From AP-15 sp963785565 (GTDB taxonomy: Bacteria; Pseudomonadota; Alphaproteobacteria; ATCC43930; CGMCC-115725): DNA of 64,000 nucleotides. Positions 26,178-34,038 of the stretch are shown one piece after another. The position numbers were made by a program, and so were the translations under genes. The stretch spans positions 22,859-86,858 of the forward strand of contig CAWAVV010000008.1 in NCBI GenBank assembly GCA_963785565.1, written 5' to 3'. Position 1 is the stretch's first letter. Every line of letters begins with the position of its first letter. Below the pieces are notes generated by a model, which ran no database searches, was not told where the DNA came from, and was given only the letters and a program-made list of their open reading frames with translations.

Positions 26178-27371
26178 ATGAAAGTCGATCAGGCGATCAA
26201 CATCGAAGACCTGCACCGGATGGCGAAGCGCAAGCTGCCGAAGATCATCTTTGACTATATCGAGGGCGGGGTGGAGGACGAGCGCGGCCTCGCGCGCAAC
26301 GAAGCCGCGTTTCATAGGCATCGGCTGCTGCCGCGCTACCTGGTCGATGTTTCCAAGCGTGACCAGTCCGCGACGGTGTTCGGCCGCACCTATTCGAGCC
26401 CGTTCGGCATCTCGCCGACCGGTGGTGTCGGTCTCTACCGGCGGGAAGGCGAGGTGATGCTGGCCGAAGCGGCGGCGGCTCAGAACATCCCGTACATCAT
26501 GTCGGGCGGCAGCAACGCCTCTATGGAAGAGGCGGCGCGGGCCGCTCCGAATAATGTCTGGTTTCAACTCTATGCGGCCAAGGACGGCAACTTCTCGGAT
26601 GCGCTGATCGGGCGCGCCCGCGATGCCGGGGTCGGCGCCCTGGTGCTGACCGTCGACGTGCCGGTGCATCCGAAGCGCGAACGCAACTACCGCAGCGGCT
26701 TTGGCCGCGTCCGCAACGGCGGCGTCATGGAGGCGTTGCAGCTAAAGCCGTCAGTCCTGCTGGAGGCGATGACCCACCCGGCTTGGGTCATCGACTATGT
26801 CAGGCATGGCGGCGCGCCTGGCTTGGGGAATTGGTTGCCGCATGCCGGCCCGGGGGCAAGCAAGGCGGATTCGATTGCGCTCGGCCGCAGCCAGACGCCG
26901 GCCGCGGCGCAGACTTGGCGCGATCTCGAACGCTATCGGCGGCTGTTCCCGCGCCCGCTCGTAGTGAAGGGGATCTTGAACCCGGCCGATGCGATCCGCG
27001 CGGCCGAGATCGGCGTCGACGGGATCATCGTCTCGAACCATGGCGGTCGCCAGCTCGACCAGGCCCCAGCCTCGCTCGACGCCTTGCCGGCGATCAAGGC
27101 GGCGGTCGGCGACAAGCTGACGATCATGCTCGACAGCGGGGTGCGCCGTGGCGCCGATATCCTGATCGCCTGGTGCCTAGGCGCGCAATTCGTCTTTTTC
27201 GGCCGGCCGACGCTCTATGGCGCCATCGTTGGTGGGGTCCCCGGGGTCAAGAAGGTGGTCGACATCTTCCGCAACGAAATCGACCTGGTGATGGCCCAGA
27301 TCGGCTGCCCGAGCCTCGACCAGCTCGGCCCCGATTTCCTGTGGCGCGACGACTGGACCCAGAACCGTTGA
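26178..27371 (+). CDS. FMN-dependent alpha-hydroxy-acid oxidase/dehydrogenase (paralog 3)
   Basis: 397 residues, same family and length as paralogs 1 and 2 but more diverged, especially at residues 155-250 (GRVRNGGVMEALQLKPSV, WLPHAGPGASKADS in place of NWQPYAP...). The active-site SNHGGRQLDQ and LVVKGILNPADAI are kept. The changes fall in the region that lines the substrate channel and membrane-facing loop in this family, so a different 2-hydroxy acid is likely. It lies 64 bases after paralog 2, probably in one transcript. Confidence 0.9.
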   Translation: MKVDQAINIEDLHRMAKRKLPKIIFDYIEGGVEDERGLARNEAAFHRHRLLPRYLVDVSKRDQSATVFGRTYSSPFGISPTGGVGLYRREGEVMLAEAAAAQNIPYIMSGGSNASMEEAARAAPNNVWFQLYAAKDGNFSDALIGRARDAGVGALVLTVDVPVHPKRERNYRSGFGRVRNGGVMEALQLKPSVLLEAMTHPAWVIDYVRHGGAPGLGNWLPHAGPGASKADSIALGRSQTPAAAQTWRDLERYRRLFPRPLVVKGILNPADAIRAAEIGVDGIIVSNHGGRQLDQAPASLDALPAIKAAVGDKLTIMLDSGVRRGADILIAWCLGAQFVFFGRPTLYGAIVGGVPGVKKVVDIFRNEIDLVMAQIGCPSLDQLGPDFLWRDDWTQNR

Positions 27372-27372
27372 G

Positions 27373-27398
27373 CGGGCGGATAATCTCGATTCCGCCCG
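27373..27398. terminator. bidirectional hairpin between convergent genes
   Basis: An 8-bp stem CGGGCGGA / TCCGCCCG with a 10-base loop, in the 40-base gap between the convergent oxidase and MFS genes. No T-tract; position and stem strength support a shared terminator. Confidence 0.5.
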
Positions 27399-27411
27399 TT
27401 CACCGCTGCTC

Positions 27412-28809
27412 TCAGTTGCCGGCGGCTCGTTCCGCCGCAACCGTTCGCGCCCCGCCCAGCGCGCTGTCGATCTCGTCGATCGTGCGGCCGCGGGTTTCCA
27501 TGGCGATCAGCCAGAAGGCGAGCGCGCCCAGCACATACCAGAACGCGAAATAATTAAAGCCGGGGATCAGCGCGTCGAGCGTCGCCTTTGGACTGACGAG
27601 GTTCGACGAGCCCGCGATCAGCGCCAATCCGGCCGGGCCGATAAACTTGCCGAGATTGCCGACGCCATAAACGAACCCCATGCCGCTGCCGCGCAGCCGC
27701 GCCGGCCACAACTCGCCCATATAGGGCCCGACAATCGAGTAATTGCCGCTGCCCATGAAGCTTTGCAGCAAGATCATCACGAAGAACATCGAAGCGCCGC
27801 CAATGAAGACATTGTGCAGATAACCCGCCAGCGACATGAACAGCGCCGAGACCAAGCAACTGACGATGCCCGAGGCGCGGCGTCCCCACGCGTCCGAGAT
27901 CCACGAGCAAAAGAACCGGCCGGCGATCGCCATCAGGCTGATCCAGATCACCAATTTCGACGCCTCGGCTGGAGTGACCTTCAGCACCATGACCAACAGC
28001 GTCACCAACCACAGGGCGAGCGCGACGCCGCCGGTCTGGGTCAGCCCGGTCAGGCAGCCGGCGATAATGCTGCGCGGATATTTGAAGATCTCGAGCCAGC
28101 GTGTGTGCTCGATGGTAGGAGGTACCGCCGGTAACGCGATTTTGGCGGGATCCATTTTCAGCGCCCAGGCCAACGCCCGCCGCGCCTCTTCGACCCGGCC
28201 CTGGCGCAGCAGCCAGTACGGCGATTCGGGGACGAAAGCGCGGATGTACAAGCATAGGAACGCCGGCAGCAAGCCGACAGCTACCATCCCGCGCCAGCCG
28301 ATATAGGGCGCGGCGAACGCCCCGAGCAACGCGGCGAGCAACTGGCCGGCCGGCAACATCGTCGTCGTGATCCCGGTGAACCAGCCGCGCTTACTGGCCG
28401 GCGAAAACTCTTGCATCAGGGTGATGTCGACTGAATACAAGCCGGTCACGGCGAAGCCAACGAAGAAGCGGCAGACCACCAAATAGATCCACCCTCCTTC
28501 CGGCGTCAGCGCCATCGCGCCGGTAGCGATCGAGACGTTCAGAACGGCGGTGATCAGCGCCGTGCGCCGGCCGACCTTGTCGGCCATCCAGCCGTACATC
28601 AGCGAGCCGAATGGGGCACTGACACCCGAGGCGAGCAGGATCGCGCCTGACTGACCGTAAGTTAGATGCCATTCCTTCACAACGAAGGCCAAAACAAAGC
28701 CGATCAGGAAGAAGTCGAAGAAATCGAGCATGTCGCCAAGCGTCGCGGCGCCAGCGATCTTCCACTGATTCGCCGTCAACTTGGTTTGCTGGTCCAACAA
28801 CTCAAGCAT
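27412..28809 (-). CDS. MFS transporter (sugar/metabolite:H+ symporter type)
   Basis: 465 residues with twelve hydrophobic helices. MFS signatures: MYGWMADKVGRRTALI in loop 2-3 and its counterpart CSWISDAWGRRASGI in loop 8-9; the N-terminus LGDMLDFFDFFLIGFVLAFV carries the acidic residues typical of the metabolite:H+ symporter branch, whose members take up carboxylates or aromatic acids. Its position next to three hydroxy-acid oxidases suggests uptake of a hydroxy acid, by inference. Two ATGs lie back to back; the second, 28809, has the better spacing to AGGGAG. Confidence 0.88.
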   Translation of the reverse strand: MLELLDQQTKLTANQWKIAGAATLGDMLDFFDFFLIGFVLAFVVKEWHLTYGQSGAILLASGVSAPFGSLMYGWMADKVGRRTALITAVLNVSIATGAMALTPEGGWIYLVVCRFFVGFAVTGLYSVDITLMQEFSPASKRGWFTGITTTMLPAGQLLAALLGAFAAPYIGWRGMVAVGLLPAFLCLYIRAFVPESPYWLLRQGRVEEARRALAWALKMDPAKIALPAVPPTIEHTRWLEIFKYPRSIIAGCLTGLTQTGGVALALWLVTLLVMVLKVTPAEASKLVIWISLMAIAGRFFCSWISDAWGRRASGIVSCLVSALFMSLAGYLHNVFIGGASMFFVMILLQSFMGSGNYSIVGPYMGELWPARLRGSGMGFVYGVGNLGKFIGPAGLALIAGSSNLVSPKATLDALIPGFNYFAFWYVLGALAFWLIAMETRGRTIDEIDSALGGARTVAAERAAGN

Positions 28810-29017
28810 CATGCTCTCCCTATGCCGGCACCTGGCCAACGCCACGGAACGGGTTGGTCGCTTCCATCAGTTTCTTCGGCGGCGGCAGGTTGCAACTAGC
28901 CAAAGCTGCGTCGCCCGCGGCTGTTCATGACTAGCACATTACATGACAATTTCGTGGTGGCAATGGCGGTGAAGCGCAAGGATGGCCGACGATATTCGAA
29001 GCCGCGACGACATCGCG

Positions 29018-29490
29018 TCAATAGGCGCCGGCGCTGCAAAAATGCCAGGCCGAGCCGTCGAAACCGTAGAGTAATCCCAAGCGCTCGTTGCCGGCGTGAG
29101 CAAGAACGACCTTGAACCGCTGACCGGTGCAAGGCGAGGTTCCGGCGACAGCCGGTTTGGGCAATTTCTTTTCGACAGCGCAATTCGCGGCCCAATCGGG
29201 CAGCGTCGCCGGCGCGGCGGCGAGCCGCTTGCCGTCGGCGAGCACGAAATAGTCGGTCGCTTGGCCACCTTTGACATCGGCATGCAGCGCGAGCGTGCCA
29301 TAGCGCGACCGGTAGTAGCCGGCCTGCTGCTCGCCATCGCTCGCCCCGGAAGCCACCGCGCGGAACGTCAGCGCACCGCAGGCCGGCGGCCCCTTTTCTC
29401 CCTTTTCCGCCGGGTGTTTTGGCGCCGCAAGGCGCCGACCGCCATCATGCCGAGCGCAAGCCCCGCGCATACCCAGATCGTTCTCCTCAT
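29018..29490 (-). pseudogene. secreted hypothetical protein, signal peptide out of frame
   Basis: A good start exists at 29490 (GGGAGGGAGAGGT then ATG) and encodes a signal peptide (RRTIWVCAGLALGMMAVGAL), but that frame stops after about 40 codons. The next frame then gives a convincing mature domain to 29018 (ACGALTFRAVASGASDGE..., YGFDGSAWHFCSAGAY) with four cysteines. The two fit together if one base is added in the AAAAGGGAGAAAAGGGG tract near 29396-29412. I do not recognise the domain. It is either a recent frameshift or a sequence error. Confidence 0.55.
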
Positions 29491-29615
29491 ACCTCTCCCT
29501 CCCGGAATTGCCGGACCTCAGCTTATAGCGTCGCAACGGCGCTGGCAGTAGGCTCTGCCGCTCCCTCTTGCAATCGAAGATCGCTTTCTCCAGCCAGCGT
29601 CGATAACGCATTGCC

Positions 29616-30400
29616 ATGCGCCGATTTCTTGTGCTTGCCGTGATGATCTGGCTCGCCGCCATTCCGGCGCAGGGCGCAGCCCTTGGCGTCGTGCTGGCGG
29701 TCGATGTTTCCGCCAGCGTGACGCCCGATTCCTACATTCTGCAGCATGACGGCATCGCGCGGGCCTTCGAGGATCCGCGACTATTGCAGGCGATCGCCGC
29801 CGCCCCAGGCGGGATCGAGGTTCTGGTGCTCGAATGGTCGGACCCCGACAAGATCAAGGTTACCGTCGACTGGACCGCGGTTACCGACAGGCGGAGTGCG
29901 GGTGCTTTCGCCGCGGCGGTGCGGGCCACCGGGCGCAGTTCGAGCGGCCTGACCGCGATCGGCGCGGCGCTCGCCGCCGCTGCGGCCCAGTTCGACCGTT
30001 TACCGGCGCCCGCGGCGCGGCGCGTGATCGATATTTCAGGCGACGGAATGACCGATTTCGGCGCGCCTCCGGCCGCGGCGCGCGACCGTATCACGGCGGC
30101 CGGGATTTCGATCAACGGGCTCGCGATTCTGACCGAGGAGCCCTGGCTCGAAGATTACTATCGCCACAATGTAATCGGCGGGCCGGCTGCCTTTGTCCTT
30201 GCCGCGCGCGATTTTCACAGCTTCGCCGAGGCGATGCTGCGAAAGCTGGTGCAGGAAGTCGCGGGCGGCCGGACGTCGTCTCGGCCGTCATCGCCGCGCA
30301 GAAAGTGGAGCAACGCCCCTCACCCTGGCCCTCTCCCCGCCGGCGGGGAGAGGGAAAAAGGCTCAGATGCAATAGGTGCGGATCGGGGCGAAGCCGTTGA
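29616..30400 (+). CDS. DUF1194 von Willebrand A-like secreted protein (3' end frame-disturbed)
   Basis: A signal peptide (FLVLAVMIWLAAIPAQGAA) is followed by a VWA-like DUF1194 domain: VVLAVDVSASVTPDSY (MIDAS DxSxS), SSGLTAIGAAL, VIDISGDGMTDFGAPP, and a C-terminal FHSFAEAMLRKLVQEVAGG. The literal frame does not stop; it runs on to 31526, entirely antisense to the decarboxylase gene. Adding one base near 30270 instead continues as PDVVSAVIAAQKVEQR and ends at 30400, a normal length of about 261 residues. I give that end. VWA proteins bind metal and protein partners; no AAA ATPase partner is adjacent. Confidence 0.7.
30329..30354. repeat. 26-bp perfect palindrome at convergent gene ends
   Basis: CCCTCTCCCCGCC (30329-30341) is followed directly by its reverse complement to 30354. 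It lies eight bases past the decarboxylase stop, so it may end that transcript, although no T-tract follows on either strand. The preceding CCCCTCACCCTGG is typical of a dispersed alphaproteobacterial repeat that shares its stem with the element at 18599. Confidence 0.65.
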
Positions 30401-31493
30401 ACCCGACCGAGGCATAGCTCGCGGTATAGGCGCCGGCCGACTGGATCTCGATCCTGTCGCCAACTTCGAGCCCCAGCGGCAGCCGGTATTCGGTCCGCTC
30501 ATAGAGGATGTCGGCGCTGTCGCAGGTCGGCCCGGCGAGGACCACGGGGCCACATCGCCCGCCACGGCCCGGTGTCGCGATCCGGTATTTGATGCTCTCG
30601 TCCATGGTCTCGGCGAGCCCGTTGAACTTGCCGACATCGAGATAGACCCAGCGCCGGTTGTCGCCGCCGCCCTTTTCCGAGATCAGCACGACCTCGCTCT
30701 GGATCACGCCGGCGTCGCCGACCAGCGAGCGCCCGGGCTCGATGACGATCTCCGGCAGATGGTTGCCGAAATGTCGGGTGACCGCCGCCATGACCGCGCG
30801 GGCATAGCGCTCGACCGCCGGCACCTCCCCAGTGTAGTGCGCCGGAAATCCTCCGCCGATATTGACCATCCGCAGATCGATATCGGCCTCGGCGAGCAGC
30901 GAAAACATGCGCGCGGCGGCCCCGATGGCGCCGTCCCACTGCCCGAGATCGGTCTGCTGCGAGCCGACATGAAACGACACTCCGTATGGGTCGAGATCGA
31001 GTTCCCGCGCTCGGCGCAGCAGCCCGACTGCCATCTCGGGGGCGCAGCCGAACTTGCGCGACAGCGGCCACTCGGCCCCCGCGCAGTCGACCAGGATGCG
31101 GCAGAAGACCTGCGCGCCAGGGGCGGCCCGCGCCAATTTGTCGAGTTCGTGCGCGCTGTCGAAGGCAAACAGCCGCAACCCCGCGCCATAGGCGAAGGCT
31201 ATGTCCTTTTCCTTTTTGATCGTGTTGCCATAAGAGAGCCGATCGGCGGTGACGCCGTTGTCGAGGCAGAGCTCGATTTCCCCGCGGCTCGCGACGTCGA
31301 AATTGGCGCTCTTGCCTTCGAGCATGGCGACGATTGCGGGGGCGGGGTTGGCCTTGACCGCGTAATAGATGCGGGCGAGCGGCAGATGCCGGCACAATGC
31401 ATCGTACGCCTCCGCGATCGCCTTGAGATCGACGACGAGGCATGGGGTCTCGGGCGAATTTTCGGCGAGGAAGCGCGAAATCCTCTCATTCAT
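30363..31493 (-). CDS. ornithine decarboxylase-like PLP enzyme (fold III)
   Basis: 376 residues of the alanine-racemase-fold decarboxylases. YYAVKANP places the PLP Lys at residue 47; SFHVGSQ, NIGGGFPAHY, IEPGRSLVGDAG (phosphate and PLP binding) and the late PTCDSADIL (the cross-subunit Cys-Asp) are those of ornithine/lysine decarboxylase rather than diaminopimelate decarboxylase, as is the short length. It makes putrescine from ornithine in the cytoplasm, the entry to polyamines. The ATG at 31493 is followed at once by ATGA. A long structured upstream region may control it. Confidence 0.88.
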   Translation of the reverse strand: MNERISRFLAENSPETPCLVVDLKAIAEAYDALCRHLPLARIYYAVKANPAPAIVAMLEGKSANFDVASRGEIELCLDNGVTADRLSYGNTIKKEKDIAFAYGAGLRLFAFDSAHELDKLARAAPGAQVFCRILVDCAGAEWPLSRKFGCAPEMAVGLLRRARELDLDPYGVSFHVGSQQTDLGQWDGAIGAAARMFSLLAEADIDLRMVNIGGGFPAHYTGEVPAVERYARAVMAAVTRHFGNHLPEIVIEPGRSLVGDAGVIQSEVVLISEKGGGDNRRWVYLDVGKFNGLAETMDESIKYRIATPGRGGRCGPVVLAGPTCDSADILYERTEYRLPLGLEVGDRIEIQSAGAYTASYASVGFNGFAPIRTYCI

Positions 31494-32011
31494 TATTGGG
31501 GGTCATCCTTCCCGCGAGGCGGCTGAGCGAAGCAAGTGCGCCGAGTCCAATCCGGGAGCCCGGACAACATGAAAAATCACGCTGCCGCACCCTCGGGTTT
31601 TGAACCGAGCGCAAACCAGAAAAGCCAAGCCGGTCTTTATGCCCGGCCCGGTTGGTCTTTAATGCTTAGCTTAAACTACTCGGGTCGATGACCCGGTTAC
31701 CCCGCCCGCGTAGGCGCGTCCCGCGAAGGTTCGCGTCAGGGCAGGGCACCACGCCCCTCAGTCGGATAGCAACCATATCGACCTCCCTCTCGGGACCGGC
31801 CTCGCGGCCGGACGACCAAAAAGGACGCGTTACGTCGTTGCATAACCACCATGGGCCATAGGCACGTGCGAGTGCGTCGAGAACCGGATAGATACGCTGT
31901 TCCGCCCGGAACGCAAGCGGCAATTCCATAAAATATTCGGCGTCTAACCACGTTCGTGGCGAGCCGTCGCTTGTTGAACCAAGGACGATCGGCGGTACGA
32001 AACTCGCAACC
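31494..32011 (-). other. long upstream region of the decarboxylase, possible leader RNA
   Basis: About 518 bases with no convincing gene. Read on the minus strand it contains several hairpins: GGTCGT..CCGGCCGCGAGGCCGG (around 31796-31811), the CCAACCGG / CCGGCTTGG stem, and CTCGGTT / AACCGAG close to the gene. A conserved leader RNA (the speF motif) is known upstream of ornithine decarboxylase genes in alphaproteobacteria; this region is the right place and size for it, but I cannot confirm the consensus. An 87-codon frame at 31666-31929 on the same strand lacks a ribosome site. Confidence 0.35.
31592..31655 (-). promoter_or_regulatory. terminator-like hairpins ahead of the decarboxylase
   Basis: On the minus strand, CCAACCGG (31655-31648) pairs with CCGGCTTGG (31633-31625) and is followed by CTTTTCTGG, the layout of an intrinsic terminator or attenuator. 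A second hairpin, CTCGGTT / AACCGAG (31609-31592), follows about 100 bases before the start codon. Together they look like transcription attenuation. Confidence 0.35.
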
Positions 32012-32498
32012 TCAGCCGAGCGCTTTTTCCAGCAGATCCAGAGCGGCCATCGAGAACGTGCGCATGTTGTCGACGCGGTCGGACTTGCCGGTCTCGACGG
32101 TCATCGAGCGCTCGCCATTGGGGCCGATCACGGCGATGCAGGAATGCCCGGCGGCATGGCCGTAGCGGCTGCCGGTCGGTCCGGCGGTTCCGGTCTCGCC
32201 CACCGACCAGGTTGTCGCCAGCTTGCCGCGGATCTTGCGGGCGAACAGCAGCGCATAGGGTTCGGTCGACGGGGTGATGCCCGGTCAGCTCCTGATCGGT
32301 CACCGCGAGCAGCGCGCTCCGCGATTGCCGCGTGTAGACGACCGCGCCGCCCATGAAATAGGCCGAAGCGCCGGCAATCGCCAGCAATGCCGCCGAGATC
32401 ATACCGGCGGTCGAGGATTCGGCGATCGATATCGTCTCGTTGCGCGCCTTGAGCTTTGCCGCGATCCGTTCCGCCTGGGGCAGCAAATCTTGCAACAT
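32012..32498 (-). pseudogene. CinA C-terminal-domain (NMN amidohydrolase) gene, frameshifted
   Basis: The N-terminal half (LKARNETISIAESSTAGMISAAL, GGAVVYTRQSRSALLAV) and the C-terminal half (YALLFARKIRGKLATTWSVGETGTAGP, DLLEKALG) of a CinA/PncC protein are in different frames. These enzymes deamidate nicotinamide mononucleotide in pyridine-nucleotide salvage. Removing one G from the run at 32281-32283 (plus strand CCC) restores ELTGITPSTEPYALLF and a full 161-residue protein. GGAGGTGGAG precedes the ATG at 32498, so the gene start is sound. Confidence 0.8.
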
Positions 32499-32550
32499 CT
32501 CTCCACCTCCGTTCCCGAGCCGAAATTGCCGCCGCGAGAGGAGCCCCGCG

Positions 32551-32667
32551 ACGAGTTACGAAACCATCCTCTATGCCGAAGACGGGCCGATCGGGACCCT
32601 GACCCTGAACTGCCCCGAAGACGGCAACTTGTTCACACCCACCATGCGCCATGAGCCCAGCGATTAA
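32551..32667 (+). pseudogene. relic of an enoyl-CoA hydratase/isomerase gene (5' end only)
   Basis: The reading frame from 32551 gives SYETILYAEDGPIGTLTLN, then CPEDGNLFTPTM, the characteristic N-terminus of a crotonase-family protein, and stops after 38 codons where the family continues for about 220 more. The position of the normal ATG is ACG, although a ribosome site (GAGAGGAG) is still present eight bases upstream. It is therefore a degraded remnant, divergent from the cinA gene. Confidence 0.6.
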
Positions 32668-32718
32668 ATCCGATTGCGCGTCGTGCGCAAGCTTCGGAGG
32701 GCGAGGGGCGAAGCGAGA

Positions 32719-33322
32719 TCAGAACCCGCGCCGCGGATTGAGGCGGCGATAGACTGTCGCCGTCATCGACATCTTCGAGGCTCTCGACGAAGCCGACCGT
32801 GACGCTGCCCGGCACGCGGGCGAGCGTATCGGCGAGCGCATGCGGGCTCGACCACCGCACCTTCTCGAACAGGGGCGGCAATCGCGGGCGGCGCCGCGCG
32901 CCGACGAGCCAGAACCCGCCATCGGCGGCTGGGCCAAAAACCAAATCGTGCGCGCCGAGCTGGCGGAACGCGGCGGCGATGTGGCGGGTCTCTATCGCGG
33001 GTATGTCGCTGCCGACAAGCACCACCGGGCCCCGCGGCGCGCCGGCGATGACGCGGCGCATGCGTTGGCCAAGATCGCCGCCGCCCTGCCGGGACACGGC
33101 CGTCGTCCCTCGGCGCCAATGCCGGATGCGGCGGCATGCCCGGTCCGGCGTCACCGCAACCTGCAAATCCCAGCGCCGGTCGGCGCCCAGACGACGCAGC
33201 AACAGCGCGATCATCCGCCGCTCGAACCGCAATGCCGCGAGCTCGCCGACGTCCTTTGCGAGCCTGCGCTTGCCCTGCCCCAGCGCCGGCGCGCGCACGA
33301 ACAGCACGAGATGACAGCGCAT
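32719..33322 (-). CDS. TIGR04282-type glycosyltransferase (possible 3' frameshift)
   Basis: A protein of about 200 residues with VLFVRAPALGQGKRRLAKDVG (nucleotide-binding loop of the TIGR04282 family), GPVVLVGSDIPAI and DLVFGPAADGGFWLVG. Family members sit beside TIGR04283 glycosyltransferases in clusters attributed to arsenosugar or related lipid-sugar synthesis. The literal frame runs to 32633 through non-coding-looking sequence. Removing one base near 32760 turns LEDVDDGDSLS into a normal end, VYRRLNPRRGF, at 32719, which I use here. The start ATG overlaps the upstream stop (TGATG). Confidence 0.75.
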
Positions 33323-34017
33323 CAGCCGTAGACCCGCGCGATCCGTTCGGGCGGCATTCCGGCGAGATAGAGCGAGAGGCAAAACAGATTGCGCAAGGGC
33401 CGGCGCCAATAGCCGTCCCGCCGGTAGCGGTGTGCCGAGGCAACGCAGCACACCCCAATCCGGGCAAGCCGGCGGCGGCTGAGCCTTCGCACCAGATCTA
33501 CATCCTCCATCAGCGGCAGCGTGGCGAAGCCGCCGACAGCATCGTACAGCGCGCGGCTGATCAACAGCCCCTGATCGCCATAGGGGAGCGCGAGAACCCG
33601 GCAGCGCCAGGCGACGATCCGCTCCAACCGCCGCGCAGCGGACGCCGTATCGTCCAGCGCGAAATCGAAATAACCAGCCCGGTCCTGCGCCGGCAGCGCC
33701 TCGAGAAAGGCCGCAACTGCTTCCGGCCACCCTAGCGCCGGCCGGCAATCGGCATGCAGGAAAAGCAGCCACGCGCCCGCTGCCACGGCGCCGCCGGCGG
33801 CGAGCTGGCTGCCGCGGCCGCGCGGTGCGGTTACGATCCTTGCCTTGGCGGCTTCGGCGAGGGTGATCGTTTGGTCGACTGAGCCGCCATCGGCGATGAT
33901 GATCTCGCGGACCGGCGGCGCCGAACTCAGCGCGTTTAGCAAGGACGGCAGCGTCTCGGCTGCGTTCAGCGTCGGGATAACGACCGAGACCCGAGATAGT
34001 TCTTGATATGTTCTCAA
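33322..34017 (-). CDS. TIGR04283-type family 2 glycosyltransferase
   Basis: 231 residues. A GT2 core: VSVVIPTLNAAETLPSLL, IIIADGGSVDQT (nucleotide-binding Asp), WLLFLHADCRPA (the DxD equivalent), and ATLPLMEDVDLVRRL. The ending RNLFCLSLYLAGMPPERIARVYG is typical for TIGR04283. The best start is a TTG at 34017, only 21 bases from the divergent radical SAM gene; no ATG is available upstream of the conserved start. It is translationally coupled to the TIGR04282 gene. Confidence 0.85.
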   Translation of the reverse strand: MRTYQELSRVSVVIPTLNAAETLPSLLNALSSAPPVREIIIADGGSVDQTITLAEAAKARIVTAPRGRGSQLAAGGAVAAGAWLLFLHADCRPALGWPEAVAAFLEALPAQDRAGYFDFALDDTASAARRLERIVAWRCRVLALPYGDQGLLISRALYDAVGGFATLPLMEDVDLVRRLSRRRLARIGVCCVASAHRYRRDGYWRRPLRNLFCLSLYLAGMPPERIARVYG

Positions 34018-34038
34018 TTACGCGCCATTCTGTCCGGC

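Noticed and set aside
31570..31660. A possible tRNA, because CGGTTCAAAACCCG resembles a T-arm
   Set aside because: The loop is eight bases, and no acceptor or anticodon stem can be drawn at the right distances.
31666..31929. An 87-codon frame upstream of the decarboxylase, minus strand
   Set aside because: No ribosome site and no family resemblance, and it lies in a hairpin-rich leader region.
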